Notes: generated by a model from the sequence alone, not told the origin. 64,000 bases of DNA from Bactericera cockerelli (GCA_024516035.1 CM044959.1:16127441-16191440), one strand, 5' to 3'. Shown: positions 13,701 to 22,139, numbered from the stretch's first letter. Made by a program: numbers and translations.

Positions 13701-16700
13701 AGGTACCTGGATGAGTATCAAAAGGTGTTGAAAGGGTGGGAGAAAATTGGCATTGTGGAGGAAGTGCCTACCTCAGAGCTAGAGAACTCTGCTTGCTATT
13801 TACCACATAGACATGTAATAAAATTGGGATCCACCACACCAGTGCGACCAGTGTTTGATGCCTCAGCAAAGGAATTTGGTAAACATAGTTTGAATGATTG
13901 TCTTGAAACTGGACCCAACTTGATAGAAAAAATACCAACTTGCTTGGCTCGGTTTAGAGAAAGACAAATTGGTGTTTCAAGTGACATTGCAAAGGCCTTT
14001 CTACAAATAAGTGTCTCTCAAAATGATAGAGATTTTTTGAGATTCTTATGGAAAGATAAAAATGACCAGTTAAAAATATACAGGCACTGTAGAGTAGTGT
14101 TTGGTGTTTCCCCATCACCATTTCTATTGGAGTCATGCATAAGTTTACACTTAGAGAGTACTTTAGAACTATGTGAGGAAGGTAAACTTAATTGGCCTAT
14201 CCCTGTAGTTAAACAACTACAAAGCAGTTTCTATGTTGATAACTGTTTGGTAAGCCTGGATAATAAAGAACAAGTTGAAGAGTTCATTGCAGTTGCTTCT
14301 TCAATCATGATGGAACGGCAGTTCGACCTGAGAGGGTGGGAGCTAAGTGGTGAATATTCATCCAAACCTACCAATGTATTAGGACTGCTATGGCATAAAG
14401 AAGAAGATACTCTTTCTATCAGTAATGAGAGTTTATTAAAAATGGACTTGGAGAAAATAACTAAAAAGGTTATGTTGAGTGCTGCTCACCGTATTTTTGA
14501 TCCAATTGGAATAGTAAGCGGTTATGTTTTGTTACCAAAACTGCTACTACAAGAGACATGGAAAAAGGGACTGACTTGGACAGAAGAAGTACATGAAGAC
14601 ACAAGAAATAAATTTTTGCAATGGATTGCTGAAGTACCTCTCCTCCCTCAAGTCAAAATCCCTCGATGGGTGTTTGGTGCGAAAACTAACAAGGATAAGT
14701 TGACATTGCATGTTTTCTCGGATGCTTCAAAATTGGCGTATGCTGCTGTAGTGTTCATAAGAGTTGAGCATACAGACAAAGTGACAGTGCAATTATTATC
14801 ATCTAAAGCAAGAGTTACACCCACAACCAAGACAAAGGGAGGAATGACTATTCCAAGACTAGAATTATTAGCAGCATCCATTGCCACTAGACTATACAAA
14901 ACTGTAGTAGAAGATTTCAAGCTATCTGGAGTTCAAACTATTTTTTGGACAGATGCAACTACTGTTCTTGCATGGATTAAGCAAAATGAGCCATGGAACG
15001 CATTTGTGATGAACAGGATAAGTGAAATAAGGATGTTGTCTGAAGGTTGTGAGTGGCGCCATGTTCCTGGTGAGCTGAATCCAGCCGATATTCCATCACG
15101 AGGTTGCACTTTGAAAAAATTGATTAAACTTAGATGGTGGGAGGGTCCAGATTGGTTGAAAGATGCTCCAGAATATTGGCCACAAACAGATTTGAAATTT
15201 GATGAAACCGAGATCAATAGAGAGAAAAGGAAAACCATTGTATCTTCCATGGTAGCTTCCCTAATAGATACCTCAACTAATATATCATCAGATTGGTATT
15301 ACAAGAAATTCTCCCAATATAAGAAGATTGTCCGCACCATTGCATGGATACTACGTTTTAAGAACAATGCTCAAAAACACAAAGGGAATCTAATACAAGG
15401 TGAGATAACTTCTTCAGAGTATACTAAAGCTGAAAATAAAGTCCTGATGCTTGTACAGAAAGAAAGTTTTTGTGGAGTTACCGATCCAAAACTTTCAAGC
15501 TTGCTACCCTCTCTTGATGACAGCGGTTTAATAAGATTGAAAACTAAAGTGTCTAACCTAAAAGACACAAGAGATTTTTGTTACCCAATTGTGTTACCTT
15601 GTGCAGATCATCCTGTTGTGAACAGAATAATCACTGATGAACACAATTCAAATTGTCATGCAGGAACTCAAATCCTAATGTCAATTCTCAGGAGAAAATA
15701 TTGGATACTTGGAGGTAGGAAGACCATAAGGAAGGTGTTAAATTCCTGCATTATATGTAAAAGATACACAGTGAAACCGCTTGAAGCTGCCCCTATACCT
15801 TTACCTGAGAATCGTGTCAGGGACGCTAAGGTATTTGAAATCACTGGAATAGACCTAGCAGGTCCATTAATGATCAAAGGAGATAATGGTTCTATGAAGA
15901 AAGTTTGGGTATGCATATTCACATGTGCTGTATATCGAGCTATACAGCTGGATGTAGTATCTTCCTTATCAACAGATAGCTTCTTACAAGCATTCAGAAG
16001 ATTTTGTAGTCGAAACGGAAGACCTAATACTGTATACAGTGATAATGGAACCAACTTTGTGGGATTTGATTCAGCATGCCACAAATTAAATTGGAAAACC
16101 ATAACACAGTATTCTTCAGCAAAGAAGATTCATTGGATATTCAATCCTCCATCTGCACCATGGTGGGGAGGTTGGTGGGAAAGACTGATTGGAATCTTGA
16201 AAAAATTACTGCGTCGTGTTCTTGGACGTTCAACTGTGGATTATGAAGAATTGCAAACATTACTCTGTGACTGTCAAGCTGTTATTAATAACCGACCTTT
16301 GACATATATGGCTGATAGTGACCATGAACTAGCTGTCATTACTCCAGGAATGTTTATTCATGATATAGAAGAAATCGGGTTTCCTGAGTATGAATTAATT
16401 GAAACAAAGGACTTGAAACGACGAATAAAATATAGAAATGAACTCAGAAAACAGTTGCGTGAGAGATTCAAGTCAGAATATCTAGGACAACTGAAATTCT
16501 CACCCAAGATAAAAAAAGAGCATAACTTAAAAATAGGAGATGTAGTTCTCTTAGGTGATGATAACTCCAAACGTCTCAATTGGCCTGTTGGACAAGTGAT
16601 AGAACTTATTCATGGAAAGGATGGCTGTGTAAGAGTTGTACGAGTCAAGACAACAAATGGTATGCTGACAAGACCAGTACAACGCATCTACCCCTTGGAG

Positions 16701-19700
16701 ACAATAGAACCCCAATGTCAAACTGTCAATGTCAAACCTTCAACATCAGTGACAGTTGAACCTGATCAAAACGAGCTGCCATCTGTTATACCAAGTGATG
16801 ATGGCAAAAAGTCAAGACTCACTGCTCCTGTAGTGACTGCTCCTCCAGTAACAAAGAACAGACGTGGAAGACGTATTAGAAAACCATCAAGATATCATTG
16901 AATATTGATATTCTATTTTTTTCTGAACTAATGGTTTTAATCAATTTTGTATTTTGCCTCATGAGGATATAATGAGTAGCTTACAGGTTATTATCAAACT
17001 GTATGACTTTGAAATCTGGTAATATTATAGACAATTAGTTGCAAATTAAAAATTGTAAGTTTAAAATTGTAATTTACTCGGCCTAACAGATTTCTTTGTG
17101 GTCAAGTTAAGAAATTGGTGGATTACGTTAACTTGTCAGATGTTATTTTGTAATTGCTTGAATTTGGCTGATGTAATTGTGTTGATCATATTTTTCCTAG
17201 ATTATTCAGGATATTTTTTATCTTTTCGTACTAAATATGTCATGTTTTCTATTATTTTAGCATTGTTATTTCCAATTTTGTAGTGTGGAAATTGTCCTAA
17301 TATTTTATATAGGACAATTTGGTGGGAGTATGTTGCGTTACGACGGCAATCTTAAAATAATTTTTAGATTGTGTATGGGGGTCTTATTCTTTTTCCCGCC
17401 CGTATTTTAGGATGTATCAAAGCTATAGTCGATTCTGATTGGTCGGGAAGTTTCTCTAGAGTTCTTGGTGGGAAAATGTGGAAATATAGTCAGAATGTTA
17501 GTTTTTTCCAGTAGATTTCAAGATTAAGATAGCTTTTCCTTTTGTATGAACTCTGTAATGTGTGTAAATAAAGAATATTCCCATTAATGTGTAAATAGAA
17601 ATCAACTGCGTTGGTCATTTTCCAACAAATCCCATTATATGCATTTTTTTTTTCTTCAAAAAATAATAATAATAGTAATAAAAATACTAGAAACAAATGT
17701 ATATTAGGCATAAATTCAATTTCAGTTATTTAATTTAGAGGCCATACATTCAAATCTCATGAAGAATATTTTTTTTGTATAAAAATAAAGTAATAAATTT
17801 TAAATAGGTTTTTTTTAACACATCATACACACACACAAATTTGGGTATAATTTTTTTTTATAGAAATTTGGAAAGAAAAAGAAAATAACTAATCTGTTTT
17901 AAACAACACAATTCAAATAAGACTCTTTAACATGATTATATTTTACAATAAGAGTGTTTATTATTAATAAAAAAATTGTCACAAAAGTGTAAAATGCACT
18001 ATCAAATTTCCACCATGTCACAAGACCTTGTACCAATGTATCACAAGTATTTCCTAAGTAGGTATAATCTCTATATATAATACTCAAAGTTGTGCATGTC
18101 TGGCTGACTATGTCCTCTTGGGGTTACAATATGAAACGGTACTCTCACTGAGAGTTCACCCCCCCTAAGCCACCTTCAACATACTAGAAAATTATCAAAA
18201 TTAAAATATCTAATACAATTTTCAAGTGCACTGGTAATCAAGTGGTTAATGCGCTAGTCAGATAATCAACCTAGCGTAGGGTTCCGTTGTTTCAATTTTT
18301 TCCTCATTATGGTTGTGACCACATAATAATAAGACTCTGAGGGTTAGGTGGTAGAAAATGCTTTGAGCATAACCTTTAACCTTACCTGGTGGTTACCTTC
18401 CAGTTAAAAGTGTTATTATTACTTTTATTGGGACACCGGCCATGAGAAAAAACCTTAATGGTGACAAAATGCCAGGTTTTAGCTAGTATAGAAATAAAAT
18501 AATGATATCCAATTATAAAATATGCTCATAACATGTACATAATCACAATAAAATAATAATACTATGTAAATTAAAATATATTTCTTTTGAGAAACCAAAA
18601 ATAACAAAGAAATAAACTAATAGTCAGCAGAAAATGAAGATGGGGCATGGAATACACCAGTTTTCATGAAATTGCAAAAGTTAAGCAATGTCTAACGGGG
18701 TTGAACATGGATTAGTGAATGTTATTATCTATTTGTAATCCTTCATGACAATTTATATACTGCTGTGGCTAATTAGAATTGCTGGGTTGTTTGCTTTGAG
18801 AATTATTACCAAAAAACATTGTTATACTTAAATTAAAACAAAATTGACTTGTTAAGACTAGTGAAATTATAAAACACAATAGTGTGGAACACTTTTTTTA
18901 AATAGATATAAAATTAACTCAAAATTTAAGGGCCTTCATAGTAATAAGGTGGTAGAGAGAGCACAATAGTTATTATTGTTATTATGAACAGTGCACAGTA
19001 AATTGGCCAATTAATTTTAAATCAAGTAATCAGGAAGCATGTCACAAAGTAAACATCATTTTTTAGTGTGGCAGAACCACCTATCAGTGAAATATTCATT
19101 TTATAATGAATATTTATATTTTATAAAGTATTGTACATCTAAATAAAATCCACAGAGTGAAAAATTTCACTATCTAGCACTATGCATTCAGCTGTTTCTT
19201 TGCTTGAACCAGAACCTTTTTTTAGCCAACCTATGGTCAAGAGATCTTGAGCATAAAAAATTCTGTTTCCCTTAACACATGAGACTAGCATTCATGGTCC
19301 TGCTTTGGCTTGGCTAGGCTAGGTGAGATTAATATGGGTAGCTGGTATGATTCCAAGTGAACTGAAGGTGTTAATCCCACTGAAGGTCCAGGAACAGCAT
19401 AGAGTGCAGAAAGTTCATTAGGGTCCAAGTGGATGTCTCTAGAAATGGATGGTTATTGTCAGATGAAAAAGGTGATCCAGTATTAACTGCTTCTTGTCCT
19501 CTCCTTTCCTTCTGTCACGATTTAGACAAACTTAAGAACTATTTTTTGAAACATCTCGAAAGCAAATTTGGAGTTCAGAAATGACAAAGTAAACACTTTC
19601 ATAGTTATAAAAAAGATGTTCAAAACTAATTAAAATATTATTTGTATTTAAAATATGTTCAAATAAATGAAATACCTATTATATTTAAGAGAATTATTAA

Positions 19701-21489
19701 TTATTTAAAACAATTCACAATTTGTCACAAAAATATCACAATTTCTGAATTTCCTTCAACAATTGTTGATAAAACTCGTCCTTTAAAGGACGAGTTTTAT
19801 CTAAACACTTCCAGTAGTTATAAAAAAGATCAAAACTAATTAAAATGATATTTGTATTTAAAAATGTTCAAAACTAAATGAAATACCTAATATTTAAAAG
19901 AAATATTAATTATTTAAAACAATTTACAATCACCATATCACCAATATCACAATGATTCTGAAATTACGAAAGATCAAAGATGGCGTCTTCAACAAAGGAC
20001 GCGTTTTATGTAAACTGGAAAAATATGGAACATTTCCAGCTGACTGGTCAACTGACTAAATTCTACTCATGTCCTAGCTGGAGAGAGTCGTTATATTTCC
20101 AGCTGACTGCCCAGGTGACTGAGTCTAGATGGATTTTTGTTGGAAATATCCAGGTGGCTGGTCAACTGATTTAATCCATGATGGAAAAATCCAGCTGTCG
20201 GGACAGTTGGAGGTCCAGTTGACTTTATACACCTGGATATTTCCACCTTAAATCCAGACTGGAAGTCAACTGGCGTGCTGTCTGGGTAATTTCTTTTTTG
20301 GTATTCAATGTGCGATCTTCACTAATATTAATATTTTCTTTTTTCATTGTTTGTGCCACAGGTGCCCCTGGTTATTCCAATATTTGTCCTAGCCATGTCT
20401 GTCGTTCTCTCTGTAATCCCCATTGTAACCAAGCCTGCCCCCCAGTTCCTCATTGCAGTGGCTTTCATTGTGCTCGGCATTCTGGTCTACATTCCATTTG
20501 TCTACTACCAGTACAGGATGCCTTACTTGGGTATGTAGTGTTGAACTTTTTATTTGAGTTCAGTTATTGCTTTTTATGACAAAATTGATATTCTAATCAT
20601 GTATTAGGAGGGAAATACTAATGAATACAGACTTTTTTCAATCAAATTAGGTTATTTTTTTTTTTTTTTAATTGGGGTTTAACGTCGCTTTCAACTGCCA
20701 TGGTCATATCACGACGGGGTTTTACCCTCCATTCGCAGGAAACTCACAAACCTGCTACTCACATTGACCTCACCCAGCCTGAGTGGGGCCGGGAAAAGCC
20801 AGCGTCACGAGAATTAGAATTTGAATGGTCACCCATCCAAGTCTTAACCTCGCCGGATGTCGCTTAACTTCGGTGTTCTGAAGGGAACCGGTGTATTCAA
20901 CATGCCATCGACGCTGGCAAAATTAGGTTAAATTAATTGAACATGGAGTAGTTAGTTGATTTGAGCTCGTACCTGCATATGCACACATATTTTTCGGGTT
21001 TTGCATATTATGCTAATTTTACTAACACATACAATTGTCTCATGCAGTACTGTCTACAATAATGCACTTTAGAATAATAATGTGAAACTGCGAAAACTAA
21101 AATTTCTACATTCCATTAATTGAAATAGAGTATAATCTAAAATCTAATGTGACTTTATTTTACAAAAACTCACTATTGTATATTAATTTCTATTAATAAC
21201 CCTCCATCTTTCTACAGATAATATCACCTACTTTATTCAAGTCCTCCTCAAGGTCGTACCCCCAGAGAAAACTGACCAGGATAGCAATGGTGATGCAGAA
21301 TCCAATCGAGTCTCCCCATTGAAACATTCCCTAGTCACTATTGATGGTAAACTAGCTAATGGGTGTGCAGAGAAGTCAACTCTTCTCCAAGTGGAGGTGA
21401 GGTCACCCATTGTGATCAATGGGGGAGCCAAGCGGGAATCTCCAATATCAATCAACACAAGGAAAGAAAATGAAATTTCCATAACATAA
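4779..21489 (+). CDS. SLC7A9: SLC7-family amino-acid transporter, b(0,+)-type-like (C-terminal nine exons; N-terminus outside or unread)
   Basis: Light-chain amino-acid exchanger of the plasma membrane (APC superfamily, normally 12 membrane helices). Exons: 4779-4904, 5442-5541, 6406-6450, 7544-7667, 8438-8541, 9420-9516, 10335-10484, 20362-20530, 21218-21489 (stop TAA 21487-21489). All junctions are AG/GT and all phases match, giving 394 codons plus a leading partial codon. Landmarks are SGLWAYDGW (the broken helix-6 region), [34 protein letters not shown] and, after the last helix, VVPPE, a motif typical of the b(0,+)AT tail. Roughly 100-150 N-terminal residues (helices 1-4, with the GSGIF substrate loop) are missing. 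I found no upstream exon between the gap and 4779. The last 60 residues are hydrophilic and unlike vertebrate tails. Intron 7 is 9.9 kb of nested transposons. A poly(A) signal AATAAA lies at 21911. Family assignment is firm; the exact paralogue is inferred. Confidence 0.9.
4989..5182 (-). mobile_element. SINE family A, copy 2 (complete)
   Basis: The best-preserved family A copy. The sense strand starts GTCCCGGTAGCTCAGTGG, has B box GGGTTCGAATTCC and closes the tRNA-like part with GCCGGGAC. The unique body follows and it ends in an ATT microsatellite at 4989. It sits in the first readable SLC7 intron. Confidence 0.85.
5570..5850 (+). mobile_element. tRNA-derived SINE family D, copy 1
   Basis: The tRNA-like head includes GGTTAGCACTCGCTTGCCA and the B box AAGTTCGATCC. 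The body has ACCCAGCA, ACTTCTCGCCCATCAGAGG and AGCTCCTGTTTCATTGCTAC, ending in AAACACTCATC and a T run. An opposite-orientation copy lies at 6494-6663, on the other side of the 45-base SLC7 exon. Confidence 0.8.
6090..6190 (+). repeat. short interspersed repeat R (about 100 bp)
   Basis: GTTGTTATAGCCGGCTTGGC, then a GGTCTCCAGCCAAC block and TTGGCTCGTCCTGAA. A second, diverged copy with the same order of motifs lies at about 43430-43520. Origin not recognised. Confidence 0.5.
6494..6663 (-). mobile_element. SINE family D, copy 2 (3' part)
   Basis: Minus-strand copy. It reads from AGTGTTTCACAGCC through GCCATGAAACAGGAGCTAC to CCCAATTAGGTGCTGG and lacks the tRNA head. It is inverted relative to the copy at 5570-5850. 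Confidence 0.75.
7150..7455 (+). mobile_element. tRNA-derived SINE family B, copy 1
   Basis: Head: GTCACCGTGGCTGAGTGAG, GTTAGCGCGCTAGGCA and B box GGGTTCGATCCCC. Body: GTCCACTCATACCTCGTGAG, ATGAGTAGCTGCTT, ATTCTGCGCTACCCACTAAA and a GCATTATTGTTATTATT tail. About 300 bp. Other copies are at 25049, 28991, 30620, 36445, 41999, 57272, 57535 and 61935. Confidence 0.85.
8338..8410 (+). repeat. probable LINE 3' end with hairpin and AAATA-type tail
   Basis: An inverted repeat GTATGTCAA...TTGACATAC is followed by an A-rich simple tail (AAATAAATAAATTAAA). This arrangement is common at non-LTR retrotransposon 3' ends. No coding part is attached, so the assignment is tentative. Confidence 0.35.
8792..8799 (-). 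terminator. Pol III terminator of tRNA-Gly
   Basis: Minus-strand TTTTT run just downstream of the tRNA 3' end (AGATTTTTG). Confidence 0.75.
8800..8870 (-). tRNA. tRNA-Gly (anticodon GCC)
   Basis: The 71-base minus-strand gene starts GCATCGTTGGTTCAGTGG at 8870 and ends with a TTCGATTCC T loop, the ACGATGC strand of the acceptor stem and discriminator A (8800). The acceptor stem GCATCGT/ACGATGC pairs perfectly. The anticodon loop is CTGCCAC. A box (TTCAGTGGTAGAA) and B box (GGGTTCGATTCC) are intact. A TTTTT Pol III terminator follows a few bases after the 3' end. No SINE body is attached, so this looks like a genuine gene. It lies antisense in the SLC7 intron between exons 8438-8541 and 9420-9516. 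Confidence 0.95.
9262..9410 (+). mobile_element. SINE family C, copy 1 (head lost)
   Basis: Contains GTTTGTGACCACATAATAAT, GGTAGAAAATGCTTT, ATTAACCTCG and a TTATTATTATT tail. The tRNA-like head is too diverged to read. The tail ends about 10 bases before the acceptor of the SLC7 exon at 9420, so this insertion now forms the end of the intron. Confidence 0.7.
9923..10064 (+). mobile_element. SINE family A, copy 3 (diverged, plus strand)
   Basis: GTCCCAATAGCTCAG head, TGGGTTTGAAACCCAGCTGG B-box region and GGGACATGACAAGTT body start. The 3' half is truncated. Confidence 0.65.
10065..10250 (-). mobile_element. tRNA-derived SINE family G
   Basis: The minus strand reads CCGTGGCTCAGTGGTTAGGA, a GGTTGCGGGTTCGAATCCC B box, then a body with AAATTTTCCGTTTCCGGAAT and GCCTTGAAGTAATGCAAAAG. 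It is distinct in head and body from the other SINE families here. Only one copy seen. Confidence 0.65.
11167..11463 (+). repeat. 5' LTR of BEL/Pao 1
   Basis: 297 bp, TGTT...AACA. It contains an AATAAA at 11403-11408 that would serve as the poly(A) signal. Target duplication AATCC lies immediately before it. Confidence 0.95.
11574..16901 (+). CDS. BEL/Pao Gag-Pol polyprotein, 1775 aa, uninterrupted
   Basis: Single frame with all BEL/Pao domains in order. A DUF1759-type Gag region is at about residues 125-265 and cysteine/histidine knuckles at about 355-420 (for example [14 protein letters not shown]). The aspartic protease motif ALIDTGSQ is near 470. Reverse transcriptase spans about 710-945, with [11 protein letters not shown] and the catalytic box read as FYVDNCL at about 887. 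A Pao-type A17 peptidase region follows ([10 protein letters not shown]). RNase H runs 1045-1175 ([19 protein letters not shown]). The integrase zinc-binding region is near 1355-1395, and the DDE core has D in GIDLAG (about 1426), D in YSDNGTNF (about 1488) and E in GGWWERLIG (about 1535). A DUF5641-type tail is at about 1650-1710. The second aspartate of the RT YxDD box is Asn. No envelope gene is present. It replicates through an RNA intermediate in cytoplasmic particles, then integrates. Confidence 0.95.
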   Translation: MTELSNLRRQRGYLRTSLTKTQKKIELETDTSILSGLIECMRARYEELTIKDNDILNLLSKDKDVSEIELETEQEDVDRFTTMFYQCRNLVESKIQSSQTVHTPDDQNGSFVSANGSNIAQYQCKLPILKLKEFSGNLKDWLPFWSQFEKIDSDPKLSPSDKLGYLTMCMSAGPAKELVNSYPATAAMYPEVIIALKARYGRPDLLTEFYIRELLKLVIQNAKAKLPVVELYDKLQCHLRNLDTLGVTSENCASILMPLVSSCLPEELLQIWERRSVSSVSAAQPTSKDYLDNLMAFLRSEVEGVQKLELARSGFGLMEPQRTTPAKTMYRRQDRHSESVPTATGLINTSNKSKHSCLFCSSESHKAQDCNKAKSMSLTERQNCVKNNHACFGCLKLGHIVSRCQSKPKCSICKKGHFELLCNNSSAVDSTGHNNCSSLTASVGQCSVLMQTLLVNIVGPQGRTRKARALIDTGSQRSYLLSSTAKEIDYLPVRTETVQHALFGGDISNAVEHKVYKLHLSYNNYRCDFDVLDQEKICSTIPTVPKGPWFTELKKRGIVIEDTGSCHDIEILIGSDVAGRLYTGEMVELESKLVAMKTHLGWTLSGKVPGITKDKQNLAMLVTSLLIKDGNISDLWSLDVLGITDPTERTLKSDIDKATKDHFISTVKVNKEGRYEVRLPFVSNHPPLSENYQLAQKRLQSTIKRLKNDRYLDEYQKVLKGWEKIGIVEEVPTSELENSACYLPHRHVIKLGSTTPVRPVFDASAKEFGKHSLNDCLETGPNLIEKIPTCLARFRERQIGVSSDIAKAFLQISVSQNDRDFLRFLWKDKNDQLKIYRHCRVVFGVSPSPFLLESCISLHLESTLELCEEGKLNWPIPVVKQLQSSFYVDNCLVSLDNKEQVEEFIAVASSIMMERQFDLRGWELSGEYSSKPTNVLGLLWHKEEDTLSISNESLLKMDLEKITKKVMLSAAHRIFDPIGIVSGYVLLPKLLLQETWKKGLTWTEEVHEDTRNKFLQWIAEVPLLPQVKIPRWVFGAKTNKDKLTLHVFSDASKLAYAAVVFIRVEHTDKVTVQLLSSKARVTPTTKTKGGMTIPRLELLAASIATRLYKTVVEDFKLSGVQTIFWTDATTVLAWIKQNEPWNAFVMNRISEIRMLSEGCEWRHVPGELNPADIPSRGCTLKKLIKLRWWEGPDWLKDAPEYWPQTDLKFDETEINREKRKTIVSSMVASLIDTSTNISSDWYYKKFSQYKKIVRTIAWILRFKNNAQKHKGNLIQGEITSSEYTKAENKVLMLVQKESFCGVTDPKLSSLLPSLDDSGLIRLKTKVSNLKDTRDFCYPIVLPCADHPVVNRIITDEHNSNCHAGTQILMSILRRKYWILGGRKTIRKVLNSCIICKRYTVKPLEAAPIPLPENRVRDAKVFEITGIDLAGPLMIKGDNGSMKKVWVCIFTCAVYRAIQLDVVSSLSTDSFLQAFRRFCSRNGRPNTVYSDNGTNFVGFDSACHKLNWKTITQYSSAKKIHWIFNPPSAPWWGGWWERLIGILKKLLRRVLGRSTVDYEELQTLLCDCQAVINNRPLTYMADSDHELAVITPGMFIHDIEEIGFPEYELIETKDLKRRIKYRNELRKQLRERFKSEYLGQLKFSPKIKKEHNLKIGDVVLLGDDNSKRLNWPVGQVIELIHGKDGCVRVVRVKTTNGMLTRPVQRIYPLETIEPQCQTVNVKPSTSVTVEPDQNELPSVIPSDDGKKSRLTAPVVTAPPVTKNRRGRRIRKPSRYH
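16902..17330 (+). other. BEL/Pao 1 3' untranslated region
   Basis: 429 bases between the gag-pol stop and the 3' LTR. AT-rich, with no frame that looks like an envelope or accessory gene. Confidence 0.6.
17331..17627 (+). repeat. 3' LTR of BEL/Pao 1
   Basis: 297 bp, read as identical to the 5' LTR and followed by target duplication AATCC (17628-17632). The preceding GGTGGGAGTA is the likely polypurine tract. Confidence 0.95.
17633..18227. other. interior of the TIR transposon, no gene
   Basis: AT-rich sequence with simple ATA and CA runs. Its first bases continue the SINE-like B box interrupted by BEL/Pao 1. Nothing else is recognisable. Confidence 0.4.
18228..18428 (+). mobile_element. SINE family C, copy 2
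   Basis: Head GCACTGGTAATCAAGTGG with GTTAATGCGCTAG, then GTTGTGACCACATAATAATA, GACTCTGAGGGTTAGGTGG, GTAGAAAATGCTTTGAGCAT and a TTATTATTAC tail. About 200 bp, nested in the TIR transposon. Confidence 0.8.
18429..19590. other. interior of the TIR transposon, no gene seen
   Basis: AT-rich, without a long reading frame on either strand and without any repeat shared elsewhere in the window. Confidence 0.4.
19598..20015. repeat. tandem duplication, two units of about 205 bp
   Basis: Unit 1 (about 19598-19806) and unit 2 (about 19807-20015) share AGTTATAAAAAAGAT, CAAAACTAATTAAAAT, AAATGAAATACCTA and TTCAACAA...GGACG..TTTTAT in the same order. Unit 1 carries an extra 20-odd bases that form a perfect palindrome at 19766-19799. 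Confidence 0.8.
20670..20919 (-). mobile_element. 5S rRNA-derived SINE (SINE3 class), copy 1, complete
   Basis: On the minus strand the first about 90 bases are clearly 5S rRNA-like: CCAGCGTCGATGGCATG, AACACCGAAGTTAAGCGAC and the internal promoter C-box region TTAAGACTTGGATGGGTGAC. A body follows (CACTCAGGCTGGGTGAGG, GAATGGAGGGTAAAACCCCG, GATATGACCATGG) and the 3' end GCGACGTTAAACCCCAATT, then a poly(A) run. An 11-bp target duplication AAATTAGGTTA flanks it (20644-20654 and 20920-20930), so it is a LINE-mobilised insertion. It lies in the last SLC7 intron. Confidence 0.92.
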
Positions 21490-21910
21490 ATGGGGCAGTG
21501 ACAGAGCCTTAGGCTGGAATTTTTAATCATTCCTCATGTTTGAGTATACCCTCAAATTGAAAATTTTGATTTGAAGTGCTTATTAATTTCAGCTGAGCCT
21601 TTCAAATGTACCTTGATAATCTTTGTCACCTTTGTGGTTTCAAAATCTCGTGTACCCACTGCACAAGATCTACATGACTGATATATTTTTTCTAGACATT
21701 TTTTTGTATACGCTTAATTTTTTATAACTCCTTTGGTATTATCTGTATACTATTATTTAACAGAATTTTTTTCACTTGTCTGTTTTTACCTGGCTTGTAA
21801 AATTATCTTCTTCCACAAAAGCAGAGATGACATTGAGAATAATTCTTTTTGTAGACAATCATACCTACATTGCTTATTGATTTTCTTAAATGCTTACATT
21901 TAACTTAGTA

Positions 21911-21916
21911 AATAAA
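21911..21916 (+). promoter_or_regulatory. candidate poly(A) signal of the SLC7 gene
   Basis: AATAAA 422 bases after the SLC7 stop codon, in the convergent gap before LSM5. Confidence 0.45.
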
Positions 21917-21993
21917 GAAAAAACCTGATAGGTTACTCCTTACAGAAATTCATTTAAGAGCTGGTTTGAAAATTGATATAAGTAATATCAAGA

Positions 21994-22130
21994 CTTAAGG
22001 CAATATTAATAGACATTTTAGTAATACCTCTGTGGCACTAAGTCATGGATTGCATACTGTGTTAGATATGGAAAACCAATGCTTAGCAATGACTTAAGTT
22101 ATAGAATTTGTCTATTAATTTCGTCCTTAG
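21994..22130. mobile_element. MITE family E, copy 3
   Basis: CTTAAGGCAATATTAATAGAC at the left and GTCTATTAATTTCGTCCTTAG at the right, with the family interior (AATACCTCTGTGGCACTAAG, GCTTAGCAATGACTTAAG). Only about 10 bases separate it from copy 4. Confidence 0.8.
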
Positions 22131-22139
22131 TTTTTGTTA

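Larger units (their letters stand above)
11167..17627 (+). mobile_element. BEL/Pao LTR retrotransposon 1 (complete, apparently intact)
   Basis: LTRs 11167-11463 and 17331-17627 are both 297 bp, begin TGTT, end AACA and read as identical. The 5-bp target duplication AATCC flanks them (11162-11166 and 17628-17632). A primer-binding region TTTGGCGACCGTGACAAG follows the left LTR directly, and the purine-rich GGTGGGAG lies at the right LTR. One uninterrupted gag-pol frame fills the interior. Identical LTRs and an open frame mean a recent, possibly active copy. It is inserted in sense with the host SLC7 gene, inside a SINE-like B-box sequence (GGGTTCGAATCC). Confidence 0.97.
10828..20286. mobile_element. 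TIR DNA transposon with subterminal repeats, split by a nested BEL/Pao element
   Basis: The ends are exact 12-bp inverted repeats CCCAGACAGCAC at 10828 and its complement ending at 20286, flanked by TA on both sides (10826-10827 and 20287-20288). Both subterminal regions (10840-11010 and 20010-20280) are crowded with short motifs such as CAACTGGAAAT, CCAGCTGACTG and CCACCTGG in both orientations. Without the LTR element (11167-17627 plus one target duplication) it would be about 3.0 kb. I found no transposase frame, so it is non-autonomous or too decayed. It fills the SLC7 seventh intron. The superfamily is not recognised. Confidence 0.75.

Noticed and set aside
20829..20919. 5S rRNA gene on the minus strand
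   Set aside because: Only the first about 90 bases match. It continues into a body shared with other copies and has a poly(A) tail and target duplication, so it is a SINE.
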